DNA from: Lentibacillus saliphilus | Lineage (GTDB): Bacteria > Bacillota > Bacilli > Bacillales > Amphibacillaceae | Direction: 5' to 3' | DNA: 64,000 nucleotides | Assembly (NCBI RefSeq): GCF_019093865.1 | Contig: NZ_JABJXD010000010.1 | Span: 31,605 to 95,604, forward strand | Program-made: the position numbers and the translations under genes | Notes under the pieces: model-generated | What the model was told of the DNA's origin: nothing | Databases searched by the model: none | Seen by the model: the letters and a program-made list of their open reading frames with translations, nothing else | Shown: positions 26,761 to 35,324 of the stretch, in pieces | Position numbering within the stretch: the stretch's first letter is position 1 | How the letters are laid out: every line of letters begins with the position of its first letter

Positions 26761-26788
26761 GCAGTAAGGAGTTGCCGCTCCTTACTGC
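26761..26788 (+). promoter_or_regulatory. Intercistronic hairpin containing an anti-Shine-Dalgarno arm
   Basis: GCAGTAAGGAG / CTCCTTACTGC, 11 perfect pairs around TTGCCG, with no T run after it. The 3' arm CTCCTT (26778-26783) could pair with the AAGGAG inside its own 5' arm or with the AAGGAG (26806-26811) that is the ribosome site of the next gene. Confidence 0.7.
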
Positions 26789-26819
26789 TAATATAACAGT
26801 TTAGAAAGGAGAATACAAT

Positions 26820-26912
26820 ATGACGTTCTGGATAGCTTTAGCATCTTTTATTATATCGTTGTCAGTTTTGATTATTGTTTTACAACAAAAAAGGAAGGAT
26901 CATAACAAATGA
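26820..26912 (+). CDS. 30-residue membrane micro-peptide
   Basis: MTFWIALASFIISLSVLIIV plus a basic tail QQKRKDHNK: one N-out or N-in membrane helix with a positively charged end. AAAGGAG lies eight bases upstream. The TGA overlaps the ATG of the HTH gene (ATGA), so both are coupled. Not homologous at sight to the 36-residue peptide but built the same way. Confidence 0.7.
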   Translation: MTFWIALASFIISLSVLIIVLQQKRKDHNK

Positions 26913-27151
26913 ATATTAATGACTATATGACTCCTAATGAAGCCTCTTTTCGGTGGGGTATAAGCCATGAAGCTTTAAAAGAAAAATTAAAGCCTAGTAG
27001 AAACAAGGAACAGATTGAAGATCTTAAAAATAAGGGATTGATCAAGTCTTTTAAAAAACCAGATGCAGTACGTAATGAATGGATAATTTCAAAAGAGGTT
27101 ATGGAACTTTGGTATGGAGAAGAGCCTATTGTTGACAAAATTGAGGAATAA
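26909..27151 (+). CDS. Small helix-turn-helix protein
   Basis: An 80-residue protein. YMTPNEASFRWGISHEALKE forms the HTH, followed by a wing-like IKSFKKP...EWIISKEVMELWYG. This layout is common for small phage DNA-binding proteins of Bacilli (HTH_59-like, from memory). Third gene of the micro-peptide operon, overlapping the previous gene by four bases. It may act on the palindrome at 26590-26605, which would make the operon self-regulated (inference). Confidence 0.75.
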   Translation: MNINDYMTPNEASFRWGISHEALKEKLKPSRNKEQIEDLKNKGLIKSFKKPDAVRNEWIISKEVMELWYGEEPIVDKIEE

Positions 27152-27215
27152 TAACAGATTAATGGTGAATAATAAAACAGGGATTAGCTTGTACAAGCCA
27201 ACCCCCTACTTCCAG

Positions 27216-27247
27216 TACCCCTCAATTTGGAGAGGGGTATATTTTAT
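27216..27247. terminator. Bidirectional terminator
   Basis: TACCCCTC / GAGGGGTA stem followed by TATTTTATATT, between the micro-peptide operon and the lysis genes. Confidence 0.7.
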
Positions 27248-28095
27248 ATTACTCTGACATACTTGTTACTAGCAGTAACATAATACGTATCGCCTTTACT
27301 GTTTTTAACCTTGTACTGGTAGCCAGAACCAACTTTCACCTTAGATACGATTGTTGGAAATCCATACCCTCTTTTCAAGTGTCCAGCTACATGGCTATCG
27401 GACCATGACGCTTTTGAATAAAAGCGCAGAGTACCGTTATGCTTGGATTCCACGCGTTTTCCAACGTAAGATGGTTTAGAATTCGACTTGTCACTCACCA
27501 CCAATTCATCACCCGGATGGATAAGATCTGTCTTGAGCCCATTAAGCTTTTTAAGCGTATCAACAGAAATATTGTGCGCTTGTGCAATGCCCCACAAGGT
27601 GTCACCAGGCTTAACCGTGTAAGTACCTTCGATAGGTTTAATATCAGACTTAATACGATCACGCACTTCATTCATATCAATGCCAGGGCATGCTGTGTTT
27701 GAGTTAGGCATTTCTTTATGACCTTTGACTTCATCGACATCAATATTTAACCTGGCCATATTGTATGCAACACGCTCGTCCCACGCTTTTTCTTGTGCTT
27801 CTGTAAATGAGCCATTTCCAACTACGCAAATGTGGTAACAAGGGGTGTTGTAGTTTTTTATTCCGTTTGTAATTTCGTTCGGATCATAGCAAAGTTGGAC
27901 TGTTCCATCACGTAAAATAATCTCGTGATAACCGCCTGTACCCCATCCATTAGTACCATTCCAATGCCGCCAAAATGTATCAAAATCGCCAGTATCTGTC
28001 GCCGAATGGTGTCTCACGATGTGTTTGATCTGCGACAGACTACGAGTGTCATTTGTGCGCTGTGTGCGTTTTCTAATGTCTTGGATTTTAGCCAT
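27244..28095 (-). CDS. Endolysin: N-acetylmuramoyl-L-alanine amidase with LysM and SH3-like domains
   Basis: A 283-residue protein. Amidase_2 domain at about 15-150, with zinc ligands His29 or His30, His126 and Cys136 (GHKEMP...ACPG); a LysM repeat at about 158-200 (YTVKPGDTLWGIAQAHNIS); and an SH3b-type wall-binding domain at about 208-283. It cuts the amide bond between muramic acid and the stem peptide at the end of the lytic cycle. There is no signal peptide, so release depends on the holin encoded just upstream in its transcript. Confidence 0.94.
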   Translation of the reverse strand: MAKIQDIRKRTQRTNDTRSLSQIKHIVRHHSATDTGDFDTFWRHWNGTNGWGTGGYHEIILRDGTVQLCYDPNEITNGIKNYNTPCYHICVVGNGSFTEAQEKAWDERVAYNMARLNIDVDEVKGHKEMPNSNTACPGIDMNEVRDRIKSDIKPIEGTYTVKPGDTLWGIAQAHNISVDTLKKLNGLKTDLIHPGDELVVSDKSNSKPSYVGKRVESKHNGTLRFYSKASWSDSHVAGHLKRGYGFPTIVSKVKVGSGYQYKVKNSKGDTYYVTASNKYVRVI

Positions 28096-28331
28096 TACTT
28101 ATCCCTCCGTGGTTTTTTATAGTTTAAAGCTTGCTTGCTATCACTTAGACCAGCTGTCGTCGGATCTGCAACAACACCGCCAGCTATTAATACCAATAAC
28201 CCTGCATCAACATATGTTTGATAATGTCCTGCATCCATCAAACCTAGATCAGACACGATTAACCCCAATAATGCTGCCAATGCTACCCAAAACTTCTTGC
28301 TACGTAAACGTACTTTCCAGTTAATTTTCAT
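28095..28331 (-). CDS. Holin, phi LC3 family
   Basis: A 78-residue protein with two hydrophobic segments and the family motif DPTTAGLSDSKQALNY near the C-terminus. It forms membrane lesions that let endolysin out. It ends one base into the endolysin start, as is usual for the lysis cassette. Confidence 0.93.
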   Translation of the reverse strand: MKINWKVRLRSKKFWVALAALLGLIVSDLGLMDAGHYQTYVDAGLLVLIAGGVVADPTTAGLSDSKQALNYKKPRRDK

Positions 28332-28356
28332 ATATAACCCTCCTTGGTTTTTCCAA

Positions 28357-28382
28357 TAAAAAAAGCCCTATTTATCAGGACT
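28357..28382 (-). terminator. Terminator between the XhlA-like gene and holin
   Basis: AGTCCT / AGGGCT stem then seven T on the - strand. It overlaps the last codons of the upstream gene, so partial read-through must feed the holin or a separate promoter exists. Confidence 0.7.
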
Positions 28383-28670
28383 GTCTATACTATCTATTCT
28401 CTTGTGAGCTTGCTTGCTAGATTCTTCAACCCTGGTAACACGTTCCGACAAGTGAGCAATGTTCTTTTCATTCGCCTTCAGGTCAATTCTTATATCATCA
28501 ACCCCCTTTCTGATATAGCCAAGTTCTGCTCGTACTTCTGTAGCATCCTGACTGTCTGATTTAATTTCTTTATGTTTGTGCATCTGATGTCGTTGCTGAT
28601 TAAGTTGGTAGCCGAGTATACCTACAAACAATGATAGTGCAGCTACCAGTACACCTATTTCAATTGACAT
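28368..28670 (-). CDS. XhlA-like membrane-anchored coiled-coil protein
   Basis: A 100-residue protein with one N-terminal helix (about 3-22) and a charged coiled coil ending ERVTRVEESSKQAHKRID. Layout and place before the holin resemble XhlA-type lysis accessory proteins, though in XhlA the helix is C-terminal. The start at 28670 follows GGAGGTGG; the 11 upstream codons are excluded. Confidence 0.65.
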   Translation of the reverse strand: MSIEIGVLVAALSLFVGILGYQLNQQRHQMHKHKEIKSDSQDATEVRAELGYIRKGVDDIRIDLKANEKNIAHLSERVTRVEESSKQAHKRIDSIDSPDK

Positions 28671-28707
28671 GATCCACCTCCTGATCCTGATGATCTTTTT
28701 CATTAAA

Positions 28708-28735
28708 AAATACGCTCATTAATTGAGCGTACCTC
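28708..28735 (-). terminator. Terminator after the 204-residue gene
   Basis: TACGCTCAATTAATGAGCGTA hairpin followed by six T on the - strand. Confidence 0.85.
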
Positions 28736-28748
28736 TTAATATAGTTGT

Positions 28749-29363
28749 CTATAAATGTTTGATTTCGCCTAATTTCTTATGAATTCTCTTAACTTGTTCA
28801 TCATCCTCTTGCTTTAGTCGCTCACACATTTCATTAAAGTCCGGTACTTCCGACACAAACAAATGCTTTAGATGAGCGGCCGTTTTTTCTAAAGACACAA
28901 GTACTACCTTTACAAACTCATAATGATCTGCTTCAATATATAAATTGATAGCCTGTATATACAAACTGAAAGCAAGGTTATATTGTCCGTTTTTAAAACA
29001 ATTTTTAGCTTCTAATTCTTTAAGTTCCCCTTCAAGGACTATAAATGAATTTTGCATTTCATTAAATTTGTTTTTTAATTCATTAATATTCGCACGTAAT
29101 TCTCCTATATCGTTCTGTTGCAGACTTATTAATTCAGTTCTTAATTCGCCTTTGATCTTTGCTAAATCCTCTGACTTTAGATCTGTTATTAATTCTTGTT
29201 TTATCTTTTCTATTTCCTCTTTCCTTAGCTTACGCATTGTAAAGAAATTTGCAGTTAAAAAAATCACCAGTATTGTAATAATACTCCCTACCGCCCATTG
29301 CAACATTGCCTTATAGTGCTCATTTTGTTCTACTATGATTCGAATTAAATCATTTACTTCCAA
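28749..29363 (-). CDS. Membrane-anchored coiled-coil/TPR-like protein
   Basis: A 204-residue protein. One membrane helix lies at about 20-42, followed by a long Glu/Lys-rich coiled coil (about 45-115) and a helical-hairpin region (NCFKNGQYNLAFSLYIQAIN) that resembles a tetratricopeptide repeat. TTG start with GAGGAGGGG in front. It lies after the tail genes and ends at a terminator, a position where phages often carry conversion genes. Function unknown. Confidence 0.7.
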   Translation of the reverse strand: MEVNDLIRIIVEQNEHYKAMLQWAVGSIITILVIFLTANFFTMRKLRKEEIEKIKQELITDLKSEDLAKIKGELRTELISLQQNDIGELRANINELKNKFNEMQNSFIVLEGELKELEAKNCFKNGQYNLAFSLYIQAINLYIEADHYEFVKVVLVSLEKTAAHLKHLFVSEVPDFNEMCERLKQEDDEQVKRIHKKLGEIKHL

Positions 29364-29418
29364 TTCGTCCCCTCCTCACCAACACACTTCGACAAGGAAG
29401 GACAAAAACCCTTCATAT

Positions 29419-29637
29419 TTATACAGAAGTTTCCATTACCTTAGCTGAAACTTCCTGCCGCACAATCCCCTCTAGCGCGGTAAGCGATTCATTACCGCTG
29501 TATTCCGCAGCTGTCAACGGTACATAACCATTGATGTTAATCATTCGTTGATCATCGTGAGCAGAGAAATGAATCTGAACACTATCTGGTGCACCTTCAG
29601 CATACCTAACATTAACGCTTGTGATATTAATTTTCAT
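29419..29637 (-). CDS. Small phage tail-region protein
   Basis: A 72-residue protein with alternating beta pattern (INITSVNVRYAEGAPDSVQIHF). The first ATG abuts AGGAGG, so I start at the next in-frame ATG (29637). Lies between the DUF1617 gene and the lysis region. Role unknown. Confidence 0.7.
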   Translation of the reverse strand: MKINITSVNVRYAEGAPDSVQIHFSAHDDQRMININGYVPLTAAEYSGNESLTALEGIVRQEVSAKVMETSV

Positions 29638-30058
29638 CTTTATCATCCTCCTGATCTACATTAAATTGATCACACAGATAGTCGTAAATCTCGCTATCCT
29701 TCCCCTCATATTCAACGTCTTCAAACTTCTTCAACGCCTGACGTATGGTCTTAATCATTTCACGGTTATCCCCTCCTTCAATGGCCATTTTTTCAGCGTA
29801 CAACTCTTTCAGATCATCAGAAAAAGCGACCATGTCCTTGACGTCATATTGACCGTCATTAATGATCGCTTCACCATGTTCATCTTTATTTGAATGTTCC
29901 TTGAGCAGTTCCTTTCGATCTTCCTCAACAAGCTGCAGTCGTTCTTGAAGCAAGCCAATAAATCGTCTACGCATTCGTGAATGTTTCCTTGCTAGTTTCA
30001 GCTCGTACAAGAAATTAATAATTTCTGCTATTTTTCCGTTACTGATCTCAACCTTCAT
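29627..30058 (-). CDS. DUF1617 family phage protein
   Basis: A 143-residue acidic helical protein (NFLYELKLARKHSRMRRRFI...). Position right after the tail spike gene and the sequence pattern match DUF1617 proteins of Gram-positive siphophages. It overlaps the stop of the spike gene by four bases. Role unknown. Confidence 0.75.
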   Translation of the reverse strand: MKVEISNGKIAEIINFLYELKLARKHSRMRRRFIGLLQERLQLVEEDRKELLKEHSNKDEHGEAIINDGQYDVKDMVAFSDDLKELYAEKMAIEGGDNREMIKTIRQALKKFEDVEYEGKDSEIYDYLCDQFNVDQEDDKDEN

Positions 30059-33000
30059 GCTATCATCCCCTCTAATTGCTTAACCTTTTGCTTTAAATAC
30101 TGGTTTTCCATTTTGAGAATATTAATGTCGTCTTCAGCTGCAGCTACTTTAATGTCCAATTCCTGTATCGCTTTCCATGACCAACTATTCATTTGATACT
30201 GCATAACGCTGTCATTATTTATAACCCCACTCGGAGCATTATAACCTTCTCCAATTACAAGACCTTGTCGTGGTCTTACAATACCATCAGCTACTTCAGA
30301 TATAAGACGATAGTCATAAATTGTTGCACTGTTAATTAAATCAAGTGCAGATTCACCCCATGGCTTTATATCTTGCTTGTATTCAGCAAGTGAGCCGCTA
30401 TTAAAGTCGGATGCTCTTAATGGTACAAGCGTCCCAGACATGTATTTTGTTGCACTGACATCTCCATCAGCTTGAACGTACATTCTTCCACCATTTGTTG
30501 TAGTTGTTATTATTCTACCCGTAGCTGAACCATTAGTTGATACAAAGGCTTTTGCGTTCATAGAGCCAGATGCAGTATAATCACCATTTGATAAATTGAA
30601 CGTATGTCTTAAATTTGCTCCATCATACATTCGCACATATCCATAATGGTCTACGCGTAAATATTGGTTGCCTGACTTAATACGAGCCAGTCCACTAGCC
30701 ATATCTATTTGTGCGCCAGATGAAAACTCTAATACATCTGTTCCAATTAATAAATTATCTGATGTTACAATTTGGTTAGCCAGTATTCTATTAGTTGAAA
30801 TAAACGTTGGTGAAATTTGTGTTCTTTCCCCATATTCTTCAACAGTAATTACATTATCAGAAATTCGTGTTTGACTAGAAGTCCCTGAAACGGATAGCTC
30901 ATTAAACCCTAGCTTTGTTACAAAACTTCCTGCATCTTTCACAGTTTGAATCGTACTGCCACTAATTTCGAGCGTGCCCAAACTGCTAACAGTTTTGAAA
31001 GTTGATCCTTCTATCAATGCACCCCTGATCGTCCCTTCAAAAGTAGCATTCGTTCCAAACACATGGCCATCAAAGTTAATCTTTGCTGCACTAATATCAA
31101 TCGTTGTAGCGCTCTGATTAATCATTGACGTGATTATATTACCATTGTAATCAGTCTGGGATACCTTTTGAGTTATTTCACCATTTAGAGCACTTATGTT
31201 TTGTTCTGCAGTCGTGACGCGGAGACCAATGTCATCAACAATAGACACTTCGGCTTTGGTGTTGATTTCTCCGGCCATTGTTGTGATCTGACCTTCTGCG
31301 ATTGCAAGTCTACCATCAATCACATTTAAATCAGTTTTGGTTGCTTTTAAACTAATCTCGTCCGACAGTGTTGTAATAGATGCTTTATTTTCAGTAATTT
31401 GTGATTGCGTGCTTAGTAAAGCATCGGTACCCCCTCTTACCTTTTCATGCTTAATTTCTACTGTATAAACGTTTGTATGATTATACAATCTAATTGAAGG
31501 CTTCCCTTCACTGTTTATGAAGAACTCTGGATGATTAGAAGTTGATCCATACTCTTTTATTTTTGTTACTCTCCATAAATCACCACCCCCGGTATGAAAT
31601 ACAGCTATTGCAGTTGTATTTGTACCCGTTGCAAGGACTTTTGCTGTAACTCGATAAGTAAAGTTTGTATCAAATTCTGTCCCATCACTATGAATTAAAA
31701 TCTTAGGTGTAGATGTATTTACATTATAGTTAGCTACCCAGATTCCTATATCACTTAAAGTGGCTTGTGTTTCTGAAACACTAATCTGCACCTGATCTGC
31801 CTGAACCTCGACGTTACCAATGCGAGTGGATAATGTGTTATTAATCGTGTCAACTTTACTGTCATCAGCTTTTAAGCCTATTGCTGTTTCGTTCTGTCCT
31901 ATGCGTGTACTTTGTGTATCCAACTGCGTGACAATGCCATCCATGTCGGTTGTGTACTCTGTGACATCCACCTTGTTTAATAGACGGTTGTCTACCTCCA
32001 TGATCGTGTACGTATCAGCTTTTTCTGCTTTACTTACAAGCTGACCATCAACGTACTCAATCCCTGCCTTATCACTTAATTCACCAGCTATTTGAAACAT
32101 CTTATTATCGTAAACAGTCTGAGCAACCGCATATGCTTTCGCGTCAAATAGAGCCTGTCCTGCGGCGTTATCTGCGTGAGTCTTAGCATTCGTCTCAGCT
32201 GTGGTTGCAACGCTGTCTGCATGAAGCTTTGCTTTATTTTCAGCATCATCTGCTTTGGCTTGAGCTCCAGTAGGTGTTTCTGCTCCAATCTCTGCCGCTT
32301 CAGTAGGGCTCAACTTAATCCAGGAGAGACCATCATGGCGTTTTATGACATTAGGTGTCTTAGTCGTATCTACCCATAATACAGAAATGTCAGCTGGTGC
32401 TGTAGGTGATTCAATGCGTTTCTTTTCTGCATAATTCACTGTGTGCAACCTTGCCGCGTTTTCTGCAGCATTTGCTTTTGCTAATGCATCGGCTTTTGCT
32501 TCTTCCAGCTTTGCTTTAGCGTCAGCAATAGCACGCGCTTCTTCTTCCGATACTTTTCCATCTGCATATGCTTTTGCTTGTACCTCTGCCAAATTGGCTT
32601 CTGCTACCGCGACCGCTTCAGCTGCAGCTTGTGCTTCATTTGCTCGTATTTGGGCAAACGTCTTACCTTCTTCAAAAGTTGTATAGTCTTTGTCATCTAT
32701 CGTTAACTTGTCATAAGTGTATTCTCTCAGCTTTTTAGCGTCTATTTTGTTCTTAATTTGCTTTTTAAGTTGTTCCCAAATTGCATTGACTTGATCTTCA
32801 CTGTACTCTATGAAGTCACCAAACTTAACAGCTTTTTTAGCATTATTTTTAATAGAACGATTCTGTTCAAAAACTCTGGCCTCCAGGTACAACGCTGGGT
32901 TAAATGACGTATCTTTTATTTTAATGGTGTCGCCAAAACGTATTATTTTGTTCTGCATTCCAGGTACATTTTCAAGATCAACGATAGATGCTTCATATGT

Positions 33001-33855
33001 TACTTGGGTGTTGATTCTCTTATTTAATGCTGTACGTGTATACTGACGCGCTTCAGATTCAGTCATGTCCATTTGTATTGACTGGATCTCATAAGGCTCA
33101 ATTAAATGATTTAAATTGCCGTTATCATCTAACCAGCCCCACCTCTGAAGAGCATCTTCATCTGTAACTAAAACTTCTAACCTGGTACCATCTTCACGCT
33201 CTGGCCCTAAACCCAAAAGAGCAGTGACAATATCTTGTTTCTCAATACGTCTAATGCCATCAAGGTCTTTTCCAAACTCAACTTCACGACCTCGCCACTG
33301 TCCCACTCGTACAAGAAGATCAACGTAACGGCCATTGATTTGATTACCATCATGTTCAACACGAAACCTTAGCTCAAGTCCAAACTCTTTTGCTATTCTT
33401 TTTAAATAGGCATAGGGGTTAGTGTGGTTTTCAATGTTGATTGTAATGTTTCCCTTGCCTTCTACAATTCCTATCTTCCAACTGGTACCATTCAATGCGC
33501 GACCGCCATGTTGACTAGCTGATCCAGTGAATTCGCTTGGATATACAACCGCTGCTTTTTTTAATTCAAGATATGAAGCATGTGTATGGACTTGTGCTTT
33601 ATAACCCTCTCTATCCTTGTACTTATGTGCTTCAAAAATAACAAACTCTACAAGGCTACCATCTTCATCTGGAATGATTATTCTATTGCGTTTTTCAAGA
33701 TATGGACTGAATCGCTTATCTGCAAACGTTGTAAACACATAAGTCTCAAGTGTATCTTCTAACGACTTTTTATGATCGTCATCGATGATGTTTTTAGCAG
33801 TGATATAGTCTAATATGGTATTTTCTTGTCCGTCTATAATGTGTATTTGTGACAT
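30055..33855 (-). CDS. Tail spike / receptor-binding protein with S74-like chaperone end
   Basis: A 1266-residue protein. The N-terminal 370 residues form a Tal-like prophage tail domain that joins the baseplate. An Ala/Lys/Glu-rich coiled coil follows (about 390-470), then repeated coiled-coil and fibre segments with SVSETQATLSDIGIWV-like motifs, a beta-helical fibre, and a C-terminal part starting YKQDIKPWGESALDLINSA that resembles intramolecular chaperones (peptidase S74). Such a chaperone folds the trimeric spike and cuts itself off. A final coiled coil ends the protein. It binds the host surface. Confidence 0.85.
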   Translation of the reverse strand: MSQIHIIDGQENTILDYITAKNIIDDDHKKSLEDTLETYVFTTFADKRFSPYLEKRNRIIIPDEDGSLVEFVIFEAHKYKDREGYKAQVHTHASYLELKKAAVVYPSEFTGSASQHGGRALNGTSWKIGIVEGKGNITINIENHTNPYAYLKRIAKEFGLELRFRVEHDGNQINGRYVDLLVRVGQWRGREVEFGKDLDGIRRIEKQDIVTALLGLGPEREDGTRLEVLVTDEDALQRWGWLDDNGNLNHLIEPYEIQSIQMDMTESEARQYTRTALNKRINTQVTYEASIVDLENVPGMQNKIIRFGDTIKIKDTSFNPALYLEARVFEQNRSIKNNAKKAVKFGDFIEYSEDQVNAIWEQLKKQIKNKIDAKKLREYTYDKLTIDDKDYTTFEEGKTFAQIRANEAQAAAEAVAVAEANLAEVQAKAYADGKVSEEEARAIADAKAKLEEAKADALAKANAAENAARLHTVNYAEKKRIESPTAPADISVLWVDTTKTPNVIKRHDGLSWIKLSPTEAAEIGAETPTGAQAKADDAENKAKLHADSVATTAETNAKTHADNAAGQALFDAKAYAVAQTVYDNKMFQIAGELSDKAGIEYVDGQLVSKAEKADTYTIMEVDNRLLNKVDVTEYTTDMDGIVTQLDTQSTRIGQNETAIGLKADDSKVDTINNTLSTRIGNVEVQADQVQISVSETQATLSDIGIWVANYNVNTSTPKILIHSDGTEFDTNFTYRVTAKVLATGTNTTAIAVFHTGGGDLWRVTKIKEYGSTSNHPEFFINSEGKPSIRLYNHTNVYTVEIKHEKVRGGTDALLSTQSQITENKASITTLSDEISLKATKTDLNVIDGRLAIAEGQITTMAGEINTKAEVSIVDDIGLRVTTAEQNISALNGEITQKVSQTDYNGNIITSMINQSATTIDISAAKINFDGHVFGTNATFEGTIRGALIEGSTFKTVSSLGTLEISGSTIQTVKDAGSFVTKLGFNELSVSGTSSQTRISDNVITVEEYGERTQISPTFISTNRILANQIVTSDNLLIGTDVLEFSSGAQIDMASGLARIKSGNQYLRVDHYGYVRMYDGANLRHTFNLSNGDYTASGSMNAKAFVSTNGSATGRIITTTTNGGRMYVQADGDVSATKYMSGTLVPLRASDFNSGSLAEYKQDIKPWGESALDLINSATIYDYRLISEVADGIVRPRQGLVIGEGYNAPSGVINNDSVMQYQMNSWSWKAIQELDIKVAAAEDDINILKMENQYLKQKVKQLEGMIA

Positions 33856-33890
33856 GAGTTACCTCCTTTCCTGTAGAGATATCTCCCAAT

Positions 33891-35324
33891 TTATAAATAC
33901 CTATTTCTATACTTAACTTCCGTATTAAAACTAGCAGAAGGTAAAACAGCTAAAGTATTTTCGCCTTTTTTGAGTTTAAAAAAAGAACCTCCGAAATTCT
34001 TTAAATCGTTTCGCGGTTCTCCATTTACAAGTATGTCATCATTTTTATGATCAAAGCTGACCTTGTCTCCAACATCTAAAATATATGGTGTTTGATCAAC
34101 GGTTGCTTGGGACAGTTCATAAGCTGATACGCTGAAAAATTTAGACGAATAGGGTTCTGGTCCATTTTTTCCAATATGGATTTGAACGTATTTTAATCTT
34201 CCTGAATAATCTCCAGCATTATCCGTGTATGTTTTTCTTAAGTTCAAGACATGCCTGGTATCAGTTGCAATACGCGTGATATAAAACTCTATTTTATTGC
34301 CAACACGCTTAATACGTAACATGCCGAAAAAGTAATCCCAGTTATATTGATAGTTGGCTGAACTGATTAGATAATTTTGACCAACACCAACAAATGGTCC
34401 AACACGTCCTTCACCATTCTTCTTGTTTACAGCCGTCATATTATCAACGACAGCCATTTTACCAATCACATTCATAAATTCATTATACAAATACAATTCA
34501 ATTCGTGTAGCCTGGTTCGGGTTTGGTGTGCGCATTTGCAGATGTGCTTTCACTTCAAAGTCTTGAACTGGTGTGACTTCTTTAATGAGTGCTGGTCCAT
34601 GCCAACTAGGACCTGTGCCATAATCGGGGACTGTAATGCCGGCGCCGTCAGTTCCGAATGATCCTGTTATCGTTCCACCATCTACCTTTGTGCCTGCTGT
34701 GGTCCACGTATTAATCGTTGAGCCATCTTCTTCAAATAATAGCGACCGTGTATCAACAGTCTGTTCATTAACAGTTGCAGGCTTTCCAATCAAATTGTAT
34801 TCATCACCGTTACTGATCATTGCAAAAGTAGTTTTTTTCTTTGCTGTCAACTCAAAGACCGGATCCGCTTCAGCTGTACCAGCGTTTGTAAGTGTAATTG
34901 CATCAGATGTGAAATTGCGTGTGAGTTCTGGACCATAACTGTATGGATCTAATAATAGGAACTGAATTGTTCCTTGTCGTAGGTCAGCAAAGCGTTCCAA
35001 ATCACTAATGCTATTTTGAATTAAGGCATAATAAATGCGTCCTGGTTCATCATCAAATTCTAAGGACGCTGGTTTATCTGTGATCAGCCATTCCGCTAAT
35101 TCATCTTTGATTTGCAAAGCATGTTCGTCATCGCGTACTTTAAATGCTATTGGTTGACCAAATGCAATAGGTTCTATTTGTGATGATTGTAGATATGCGC
35201 CAGCCATGCCAGGGATCGTCAACATGTTACGTTTTACCGGCACAAATAAAGGCTTATCTCTACCAAGCGTCATATGCAGCCATGACTTACGTATTCCGTT
35301 AAATGTAAAAGACGGATTAGGCAA
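33891..35324 (-). CDS. Distal tail (Dit-like) protein
   Basis: A 477-residue protein. The N-terminal 130 residues (FVPVKRNMLTIPGMAGAYL...) match the siphovirus tail-component family. The long middle (about 190-400) resembles a carbohydrate-binding jelly roll, typical of 'evolved' Dit proteins that aid host binding. TTG start inside the last codons of the tape measure gene, with GAGGG in front. Confidence 0.82.
   Translation of the reverse strand: MPNPSFTFNGIRKSWLHMTLGRDKPLFVPVKRNMLTIPGMAGAYLQSSQIEPIAFGQPIAFKVRDDEHALQIKDELAEWLITDKPASLEFDDEPGRIYYALIQNSISDLERFADLRQGTIQFLLLDPYSYGPELTRNFTSDAITLTNAGTAEADPVFELTAKKKTTFAMISNGDEYNLIGKPATVNEQTVDTRSLLFEEDGSTINTWTTAGTKVDGGTITGSFGTDGAGITVPDYGTGPSWHGPALIKEVTPVQDFEVKAHLQMRTPNPNQATRIELYLYNEFMNVIGKMAVVDNMTAVNKKNGEGRVGPFVGVGQNYLISSANYQYNWDYFFGMLRIKRVGNKIEFYITRIATDTRHVLNLRKTYTDNAGDYSGRLKYVQIHIGKNGPEPYSSKFFSVSAYELSQATVDQTPYILDVGDKVSFDHKNDDILVNGEPRNDLKNFGGSFFKLKKGENTLAVLPSASFNTEVKYRNRYL

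Noticed and set aside
30668..33762. Several + strand open frames inside the tail spike gene
   Set aside because: They are antisense shadows of a strongly coding - strand gene, without ribosome sites.
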